A program made the translations under genes and the position numbers. Shown one piece after another: positions 1 through 8,409 of a DNA stretch of 16,579 nucleotides; within the stretch, counting starts at the first letter, position 1; the number at the start of each line of letters is the position of its first letter. The DNA is from Cerioporus squamosus (taxonomy: Eukaryota > Basidiomycota > Agaricomycetes > Polyporales > Polyporaceae). Where the stretch lies: the NCBI GenBank assembly GCA_022592435.1, contig JABYQS010000627.1, forward strand, positions 1-16,579, in the 5' to 3' direction. The notes beneath the pieces were generated by a model. It had not been told where the DNA came from and searched no databases. It saw only the letters and a list, made by a program, of their open reading frames with translations.

Positions 1-1893
1 AGGGAATTGTGTAACTTACGCTGCCAGCAGGGTATTCGCGTATACTGAACGGGTTCTTGTCGTCAGTATCTGATGTCCAAATACAGAGTAGGACTTGGGA
101 ACACTCACGTCTTGCGGTGATGATGTTGAAGCAGAGGTATATGAAGTTCTTCGGCATGGCAGAAGCCTTAGATAGCGTCAATGGTGGAGTCTTCAGTGCA
201 CGGCAATGAAACCCACCAGTATCAAGGAGAGAACACTGAAGACGCTGTGATGAGATACCTCAATGAGGGTACGCTATGAACCTAGTTGAGGCTTTGTCTT
301 ACCCAGTTACAAGTCCTGTGAGCTGCAGTCAGAAACCCACAGATGCGTCCCATATGGGCCACGGACGCACCGGTATTGAACGTATATACTATCAAGACGT
401 CTATCAGATCATCGGTGCTGGAACGCACTCAGGATATTGATATGAGGCTTAGAGGCATGAACGAGACTCACCCTTTCATGCCGGTCCGACTCCGCTGCAG
501 AACGACGATGAGGGCGATCGTCAGGATAGTGTCGGCGACCGTGGCCATCCCATAGCATCCCGACACGAGCCACTGTCGGGAGAAGCGTCAGACATTGACG
601 ACGCACATGCGAGATGATTCACATACCGTTCTCTTCCAGAAGGCATGCAGCGAATGCGTCGAGTACCTGAGGTCAATCAGCTTGCATTCAACGGCCAGTC
701 GTCTTCGAAATTAACTGACATCTCTACTGTTGCAGCTTGTGGAAGTTATGGTTAGATGTCGTGTGTAGAACGGTGCAGGAGTTACTCACCAATTGCAAAT
801 GCTGCGAAACATCGATCAGGTGAGGTGCCAATGGGTTTGACCCGTGCATGAGAAGCACTCACCGAATTCTCCCACTAGGAAGGCTGTCTGAGGGCGATGT
901 CAGACATGTCAGGTAGGAAGAGCCGCGCATGAGCACACTCACAGCCAAGAACACAGCAATGCGATACCCGGGTCCAACTGAGGACAGTCAGACGGGCGCG
1001 AGGTACATCGGAAGACAATGAGCCCGCACCCTTGTATAGTCGCCGAGCAAAGAACCTAGGGTGAGACGAGTAAGGGCCCGGATAGAATCATCACGAAGAT
1101 CTACTCACATTTGGGCGATGAGCATTATCATTCCCTGTCATACAAACCTCGGTAAGCAGATTACAGATCACCTACGACACTCCCGGCTTACCGTGGACAG
1201 TGCGAGAAGCTGATGGTGAGGAACGTCAATACCACTGTCCATATCAGGAGCCTCAGCTCGTCGTAGCATGACTCACGTTGATGGACCTGAATAGCCAGCT
1301 GTCAGTCCATCGTACATGCAGAGTCGCCCAACGTTGCTCACCAGACACTATGCAATAGACGTCCTGAACAGAGGTAGTTGTCGACGAGGTAGAAGTAGCT
1401 GAGACATATTCAGATACATGTGGAAGCAGTGACGACCTCGATAGACTCACCAGGCGTGGAGCGTCAGGAAGGTATGCACCGTCTCGAATATCCTGCAACT
1501 CCAGCGTCAGAGGTCGACGACTCCGATGAAGGAGGGGTTCAGATACGCACATCGTCAAAATGACCTGTCCGAGTCGAGTGCTACTGTGAACATCCGGGAT
1601 AGAGACGCAAACTTGCTGGTTGCTCACCAAGCTGCGGAAGAACACGAGGTCCTTCGAGTACAGCCTGAAGTATCGGTACAGCTGGTGTAGGCCCAGTCCA
1701 TACAGACTAGAATCAGGAATCCAGTCAAGTTTCAACTCTCAGCGAGAAGACAATATTAGGAGCGCAACACTCACATGAGACCGACGAATGTCCCGAGAAG
1801 CAGAGCCCCATAGGTATTGTCCATGTCGTTCGGCCTCTCGGCCGACTGGAGGCATGAGAATGGCAGCGGTGAGGATGTGTCTGTCGCAGACAT
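1..1893 (-). CDS. DUF6534 family seven-transmembrane protein (3'-partial, at least 20 exons)
   Basis: An integral membrane protein of the basidiomycete DUF6534 family; its biochemical role is unknown. Spliced exons give the family's landmarks in order: N-terminal DNTYGALLLGTFVGL, then LYGLGLHQLYRYFRLYSKD, FETVHTFLTLHACYFYLV, GMIMLIAQMFFARRLYK, GYRIAVFLA, WLVSGCYGMATVADT, LQRSRTGMK, DDLIDVLIVYTFNTG and RLYANTLLAA. Start chosen at 1893 (MSATDTSS), which is in frame with the first conserved block. Exons (minus): 1893-1775, 1706-1628, 1583-1565, 1492-1451, 1398-1342, 1286-1277, 1209-1192, 1134-1109, 1055-1030, 977-943, 887-863, 801-790, 735-720, 666-627, 572-472, 417-371, 315-303, 244-217, 166-109, 44-20; the last donor is at 19 and the remaining C-terminus lies outside the window. 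Phases agree at every junction except exon 2 to exon 3, where one base seems to be missing (about 1628), so that junction is a small frameshift, a sequence error or a misjudged exon. Several exons are only 10-19 nt. Confidence 0.85.
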
Positions 1894-2859
1894 AGGTGCG
1901 GGAGTCGAGAAGGGGCAGAAGAATCATGGTAGCACCGTCGTAGCCTAATATCGCCGGAGCAGAAAGCCAAAGATCCTGTCAGTCTCACGAGTACAACGAA
2001 GCGGTACGATATCATGGATGCAGACCTTCCCAATCATGGTGTCGACGTGTTCTCCGTGACCGCGCTTCGCCCACAGGCGTCCTCACCTCCCAAACCTTAT
2101 ACCTAGACTGTGAAAGGTGGTCTTGGGAGCTGTGCATGAGGAACTGAGCGACTACTTCTTACTCGCATGCGGGATAGCTGATTGCGAGGGATGAGCCAAT
2201 GGTTGTCGGGCTTCGGAGCCTTCTCAGTCAACCGGATGCACAGGTCCTTGAGATGCGGGACTGTTAAGCTCTGATATCCTGATATCCTCACTCCGTCCGT
2301 CCAATGACTACACGTTCTGAGAGATATGAACATGCGGGAGCTCAGATTGGATCCGAAGTGAAGTCGGAACAGTACTTACCTCGTTGTCGGCTCCTCTAGT
2401 CCTGAGACTGGGCACCTGTTTGGCGTGGCGGCCTCGAGCTTGACGGAGCTACACACGCTCCAAAGAGAAGTGAATGCAGAGATGCCAAGATGTGTGTCCT
2501 CTCCAGAGTGGAAGGTGGGTCGATACGACAGTCGTAATCTAGGAATTTAAACAACAAAGTCAACGTCAGCGTTATGTGCCCACGCGGGCGGCGCTACCGT
2601 GAGAAGCCCAATACGCTCAGAGGGACGCCTCGCGGCACAGATCATATTGCAAGGTGCAACTCGGAACAGTGGCAAAGACGCGTTCAAATATCCGCATGAT
2701 TAAGCAGACGGAAGGAATATCCAAATATGATCCACCCTGCAGCTACCTGAAGACTTCGCCGCGCCGCCAGGTATCCGCTTCAGCCTCGTCGATATCCCGT
2801 GCTAGCGCGACCTCGCGAACAGTGACGCATAGCGGACTCGAAGTGGCTGAGCACAGTTG
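1894..2859. other. Intergenic region between P450 3' end and DUF6534 5' end
   Basis: No recognisable gene. Both neighbours are on the minus strand, so this stretch should hold the P450 3' UTR and the promoter of the DUF6534 gene. A minus open frame at 2103-2333 (76 codons) has no family motif and no supporting splice structure. A short direct repeat of GATATCCT lies around 2272-2288. I see no clear TATA box or terminator. Confidence 0.5.
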
Positions 2860-5525
2860 TCAGGCAACGATGGCCCTCTCCCTCACGTTGACAAGAAGGG
2901 GGCCCCAGAACGTGACCAAATAGTCCAGGATCGTATCCGGCCACTCCTGCGCGGCGAACCCGTCGGCGAAATCAAAGTCGAGCTTGCGCATGAGAGCGAT
3001 GATGACCATCTTCAGCTCCAGGCGCGCGAGGTTGCGACCGCCACAGTTGGCCGGGCCATACGAGAAGGGGATGAAGGCGGCAGTGTCGAGCACATTGGAG
3101 AGACCGGCTTCAGATGGGATCCACCGGGAGGGGAGGAACTCATCGGGAGCGGGGGAGAAGTAGCGGGGATCGCGGTGCAGGACACAGGGTGGGACGTAGA
3201 TTTGCGTGCCGGGAGGTACGTATCTGGGTCATGGACGGTTGTCAGTACACTGAAGTGTAAGCCGGTGTTGGAGAGACCTCACCTTCCGACTACCGTGGCG
3301 CCCGCAGAGCTATATAGTACCTGACGGGGACCGTTCGTCGGCCCAGGTGGAAATATACGCAGGGTCTCGTTCCTGTGTGCAAGCAGTCATGCGAGGAGTT
3401 GGTGTATGTGGATCGTACTTACAGGCAAGCGTCCAAGTACACCAGCTGGTCGTGCAAGCTGCATTCCGTCGCGTCAGCGCCTGGCGGGTATACAGAGTCG
3501 ATCTCCTCCTGGAGTCGTTTATAGGAGGCTTTGTCGTTGAGGATGCAGTAGAAGAACGAAGCGAGGGCGGAAGCAGTGGTGTCGGACCCCGCAATAATCG
3601 CGAGTATCGCGTCGGCGGCGACATCTAGTGCTGCAGGGTCAGGTCCCATGACCGGAAAATGACTGGAACCTGACCCGACCTGAGCAGAAATGACTGGACC
3701 ATAACCACAAAGGTAGCAGTCAGGTCGCCAGTCAGGTCGTGGTCATGATTTTTGAACCAATATCTATGACTGGACACGACTGATGATGACCAGTCATGAC
3801 CAGTCTTTTTTGCCCTACCAATGACCTGGTTATAGGTGCCTTTGACTGGTAATGACCGGTCATAACCAGTTGAAATCAGTCCCGACTAAGCTATACCAGG
3901 TGAGAGCACATATTGTATAGCCCTTTGGACTTTAAGTCATCAATATGATCATTTAGAAAGTATCTTAGGCTTGTATAAGGCTATTCACCTCTTGATCATG
4001 ACTTCTCCAACCTTCTTGGGTAGTTATGACTGGTCTTAACTGGTTATAACTGATCATCAGTTTTAACCGGTCAAAACTGTAACTTGACTGCAGTTAGGTC
4101 AGGTCGTACCGCTGTACTACTTCCAGTCCAGTCATAAGACTGAAGGTCCGGTCATGTCCAGTCGTAGGTCGGGTCATGGCTCTGGATGGCCAATAACCTG
4201 ACCCGACCCGACCCTGCAGCACTAGCGACATCTATCACGGGCGGTTTCTGCTTCTCTAGACGGGCCTCGTCTGACTGAGTGTCCATATTAGCGATAGTAC
4301 TTGGCATGAACGATGTGGTCTGTGGGAGTACGTACGAGATGATACCACAGGTCCTTCTTACTTGTACCCGCCTTCAAGCGGCCCATCGCAGCATTGAAGG
4401 CGAAGTTCCGGAGCTGTTGCAAGTTATCGGAGAGTATAGGGAGCCTTCGCGCCACAGCGTGAGCCCATGGAATGTGAGTCAAAAGCGCGATGGTACTTTG
4501 AGGTCATCAGTACGAGTTCAGAACGAAGGGACCGGTAGACTTGCACTGAATAGCGCTCGAGAATGCCCCACAAGCCTGTGGTGTCTCCGCTAGTGAGCAT
4601 ATCGAACGATTTTCCGAACCTGTGATAGTCAAGAGTCAGGCCCATGAGGTGAGAGATATGGAATTGAGAAACACACGCCATGTCACCCATGAAATCGAAC
4701 GTGAAGTACCCGACAGCACGGTTGAGGTCGACGTTTCCACAACGTGCCGAAGTCTTGAGGAAATGGACGAGTTCATCCGACCTCTTCGCGATATCAGGTT
4801 CGTAGTTCTTGAGACTCTCGTTGCTCATGCCGCGGTTCCAGAGACGACACCGGTTGGCATGCTCCTCACCGGTCATTGTGAAGAGGCTGTTCGGTGTCTT
4901 CGGATTCTTCCTCGCGGTGTACCCTGATGATCGTATAAGTTGACGTGCATATAGGGAGGTACTACGAGGATATACGTACATTCACCCTTTGGTAACCCAC
5001 TCGCACCCAGAACCTGCGTGACCGCCTTCACGTCGGCAATCGAGAGGTCGTTCGGACCTGGACAGAGTGTCAACATCCACCCTATGCCGCGACTAGGAGG
5101 TGACGTCTCACCGATGCGAACGAAAGTGCCGTAGCGTTGATGCAGCTCTATGATGACGTGATGTTGCCGCCCTCGCCACGTATGCCAGACTGCCCAGAGC
5201 TTGCTGACACGGGCGAGGACAGGCCCAGGGTAACCAGCCAACGGGTGGAACGGGGAGATGCGATATGCTGCTACGGAGGTGGCGATAGATATCGGAAACG
5301 CGAGGAGGTAAAGTAATCCGTCTTCATCCCATGGAGTCTGCGTGGATAGCAATACTGATACTAGGGATAGTATGATCAAGACGTCGTAACTGGACGACGA
5401 ATCAAACTCGGGTACGCATAGTGGAAGAGAGCATGAGTGAACTGTAAATCTCATCAGCAACCTTCCAGGCATCATGACAACGGACTACTCACGATACCCC
5501 ATAGGAGTGGCGGCAGATAGTGCAT
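2860..5525 (-). pseudogene. Cytochrome P450 monooxygenase gene, interrupted by a hAT-type element
   Basis: A heme-thiolate monooxygenase, probably ER-anchored by the hydrophobic N-terminus. Landmarks in the 538-codon spliced model: YRISPFHPLAGYPGP hinge, GPNDLSIADVKAV, GLPKGEW, WNRGMSNESLKNYEP, THIPWAHAVARRLP, I-helix AIIAGSDTT (about 329-337), ExxR in NETLRIFPP (about 389-397), YVPPGTQIYVPP, FLPSRW, and heme loop FSYGPANCGG with ligand Cys about 478. Exons (minus): 5525-5498, 5441-5112, 5057-4980, 4923-4677, 4619-4545, 4495-4336, 4274-4225 joined across the element to 3617-3423, 3372-3283, 3223-2860. The element (3626-4224) plus 8-bp duplication adds 607 nt inside an Ala codon eight residues before the AGSDTT motif, which shifts frame unless spliced out. 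The intron at 4544-4496 must use a GC donor (GCAAGT) to keep frame. The first exon junction is uncertain: donor GTATCG at 5497 keeps the frame, while the stronger donor GTGAGT at 5492 gives a more family-like N-terminus but then needs one extra base near 5410. Confidence 0.88.
3626..4224. mobile_element. Non-autonomous hAT-type element (MITE-like), copy 1, in the P450 exon
   Basis: 599 bp. It begins TAGTGCTGCAGGGTCAGGTC and ends with the inverse complement, giving terminal inverted repeats of about 20 bp with one mismatch. Perfect 8-bp target-site duplications GCGACATC flank it at 3618-3625 and 4225-4232. An 8-bp duplication and a TAGTG terminus (fits YARNG) are hAT superfamily hallmarks. Eleven GACTGG/CCAGTC hexamers are scattered through it, like the subterminal transposase-binding repeats known in hAT elements. 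No open frame resembling a transposase is present, so it must be mobilised in trans. It is nearly identical to the inverse complement of the copy at 13221-13815. Confidence 0.93.
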
Positions 5526-8409
5526 TCCTTCGCGGGTGCGGCCAGGGTTCAATACACGAGATAGGGCAAGATTGAGACGCGTGGCTTCCAACGGATTCTT
5601 ATAGGATTTTGTAGGCGTCCAATCGTGTCAGGAGGAGCTGTGTTCGCCGACGGGCACCCACGGCGATTGTCGTATACAGCCCATCCCGATCATGCTATGC
5701 TTCCATCCCAGATCTCCTGCATGCGGCTCGCCCTAAGAAGCTGTGTGAGCGCGGAGATGTTACGCAATTGGGTGGGTCTTGTGAGCAACAGCACCGAGGA
5801 GGAAGCTTGAAGGCCAGGGCACGTCGAATCGCCTGAGCAACATGGGCGGTCAGTATTCCAACAGTTGCAAGAATGGACTTCTCTCTACCTCTAAAATTCG
5901 GTGAGTTCAATCCCTACTTGATGCACCACATCCACCCCTACCGGCAGAATAACCCCTCAACGCACAACCCTGAGAGACTTCAGCTCCGTAACTGGATGCG
6001 ACCGAGTGTTTGGGGTAAGTTCAAGTACTAGAGTCCGAGTCGGACTGATCACGACGGTGTAGCCTGTGAACAAGCAGCACAAGTTCCTCAGACAATGTCA
6101 ACGAGCGGTGTCGACTGAGTACAAACATTCGGCGAGGTTGTGAGTGAAGCCATGTCGCTGTTAGCAGAACAAGGAGTACAGGAAGACAAGTCGCGTGCGG
6201 CGGAACTTAACGTCCCCTGCTCAGATCTTATCTTATCACATTCTGTTTTATCTTATCTATCTTATCTTATCGCCCCCTCGACCGTGAATGCCTCCCGCCC
6301 TGTGCCTCCTTCCGCAACTACGACCGCGACCACTCACAGAGTTATACCTGTCTCTTCCCATGTGCCGTATGTCACATGTGTCCCTGAACATCAACTATTA
6401 AGCAGCAAATTAGACAGGATGCGTGGATATGTATCAGGTCAATCACACAGGCAGGTGCGCAGTATTTGACTTGAATCCACGGTAGTTCTCAATGCGTTTG
6501 CATCTAGCTTGACTTTGTGCAACAGAAGGTCGAGGTGATCTATAGGAGAGGTGTTATTAGAAGGAGTGGTGAAGAGCACCGGAGCAAAAAATCACCTTCC
6601 CTACTTGCACAAGGGGGCCGTACCATGGATGGGGTTCACGCGACCGGCGAGCTCGAACTTGAATCGATATGCCCCTTGATGGCTCTGAATTTCAATGTCG
6701 ACGTCCCTCTGGCTTTCCGGACGACTCAGCGACGCTGTACGGCAGGGATGGGTCGACATCATGGGTGGGTGCTTGGAAAGAGCTGCGGCGGCATATTGCT
6801 AGCGGTTTCAACGTTCATCTCGTGAGTCTTTGCACCTTATACACTTCCACCTCGCAATCATTACTCCGTATCCTCCATCCCACCGCTGTGAGCTTCCATC
6901 CGTTCATGCGCTGTCTTGTAGAGCGCTCACTCCTGTTTATCAGGTGCATCGCGTACTGCGCGAGGTCACCTTTGGGGCATCGTGAGATGGCCTCCTCCCC
7001 TATCTCATCGGTACAGACGACAACATTCTTGAGCTCTGTGTTAACGGAGGAAGGCTCGTGCGACCCGGGCAAGACACATGCAGCGCCACGACAACAGGTG
7101 CACGCGGAGAATCTCATACATCCCCCTGGCTCCGACATCCGAAGAGGTACTTTGTCATACTACTTGTCTTCAATCGTTGCTCCAGTATCAAGCACACTCC
7201 TATCATGAATCCTCGCTTGTCCGCGTACCCCTGTCTAGACACCGTGGCACCGCGTTCCTCCCACTATCTCCGCCTGCACTATCCTCCTGGAGTGGCATAC
7301 GGCTCCTCTCTGGCGGGACGCCGTAGCTCCCATCCAGCAATGCGTTCACACTGGTCAGCTTGCATCGAGTCCTGGATCCGCGCTTTCGGGATTGCTGCCT
7401 TTCGGTTTACGTTCGACTGTGACACGCACGTCTCGCCACGCACGATTCATCATTTGCACACGCCGCACATCGCTGTGATCTTTCGCCGAGGGCCTTGTTC
7501 GCCGACCTCTACAGGCATAGCAGGCCATATCGATCATGTACCCCTGCCCGGAGTCGCAGGTTGATTACTCACAACGACAACCTGCCATCCATGGTTTCCG
7601 TTCGTTACGTCGCAGAAGCACCCTCACCAGTAATCACATTCACGGCGCACTCGGGGGGCTGTTGTCCCAGAGAAGGATGCGCCTTCGTCGTAAGTTACTC
7701 TCCTCTCCGCCGGGTGGGAGAAATCTGCATGACTAAGTTCTGAGACGACCCTTTGTAACAGCCCGCGAGGAGCGGGGAAAGTCCCCACGTCCCAGAACAC
7801 TTCCCGAGCAGGAGGATGTTGGAACTCTTCCATACAAATTAGTGGGTGAGCTAAGCATGCACTTCGTCAGCTTCCTCGGCATTCGTTCGGGGAATGTGGC
7901 AGGAGGCCTGTGCACCCGGGATGCTGGAAGAAGCGGTCTTCCACATATATATGGGCGGGTTGAGGTAAGTTCACAACTGTCCATCTTGTGATTGACACAT
8001 TGTCCCTCGTGCCACGTCAGTAGGGTCCCTAGGAGAGAGCGCACGGTGTGCCGTGAACTTATACGAAGATCAGTGGCTCGCATCTTTGCCATGAAGGATA
8101 TAAACCAACGTTTTTCCAATGCAGCAGGCGTGAACTTGCGTGGAGTGCAGCACTCGCAGCGCGATGGTCGACATCCGATTGAGAAGGGTCAGAAGACGGT
8201 TCATCAAGAAGACTCCGTGTAAGTCCGCTCTCTCTCCAGGCATGCGCGCAGTATGCTTCCGATCAATCGTGAGAAGAAGAGTCCTCAGATGCACCCCTGG
8301 CATGCGCGGCGCTCCAGACTCTCAGCTTCATGCGCTTCTGGGGTCTAGGGTTCTCTTCCTCCTGCTTGCTATACACATACTACGAGCTGGACGTCGACGC
8401 TGTACTGCC
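5526..8409. other. Divergent intergenic region, no identified gene
   Basis: This 2.9-kb stretch separates the minus-strand P450 from the plus-strand aldehyde dehydrogenase and should hold both promoters. I recognise no protein family in any frame. Stretches with coding-like composition and nearby splice-like signals exist on the plus strand: around 5842-6145 (donor-like GTAAGT at 6014, acceptor-like GTGTAG ending near 6061) and around 6669-6819 (followed by GTGAGT). A donor-like GTAAGT and acceptor-like CGTCAG also bracket about 7970-8021. The longest plus open frame (7058-7564, 168 codons) has no motif. A degraded or lineage-specific gene cannot be excluded. The last 100 bases before 8410 are pyrimidine-rich with a TATACAC near 8370, a possible core promoter. 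Confidence 0.4.
6227..6271. promoter_or_regulatory. Cluster of GATA-type motifs / TTATC repeat
   Basis: The 45-base stretch contains several copies of TTATC (GATAA on the minus strand), spaced 5-10 bases apart, including adjacent CTTATCTTATC pairs at both ends. GATAA/GATAAG is the core site of fungal GATA-type zinc finger regulators (nitrogen, iron, light). It lies in the divergent region about 0.7 kb upstream of the P450 start and 2.1 kb upstream of the aldehyde dehydrogenase start. It could equally be a simple pentanucleotide repeat without function. Confidence 0.35.

Noticed and set aside
1253..1735. Continuous 160-codon minus-strand frame as a single-exon gene
   Set aside because: Only its first part matches DUF6534; the rest runs through introns. 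Splicing into other frames restores the family motifs.
2857..3324. Plus-strand open frame of 155 codons
   Set aside because: Antisense to the P450 heme-binding exon and so a shadow.
3626..4224. CRISPR array or tandem repeat, because of the recurring GACTGG/CCAGTC units
   Set aside because: The units are irregularly spaced, occur on both strands and lie within terminal inverted repeats flanked by an 8-bp duplication, which fits a hAT-type element.
7058..7564. Plus-strand open frame of 168 codons
   Set aside because: No motif, no sensible splice context, unusual composition rich in Ser, Arg, His and Pro; overlapping frames of similar length suggest chance.
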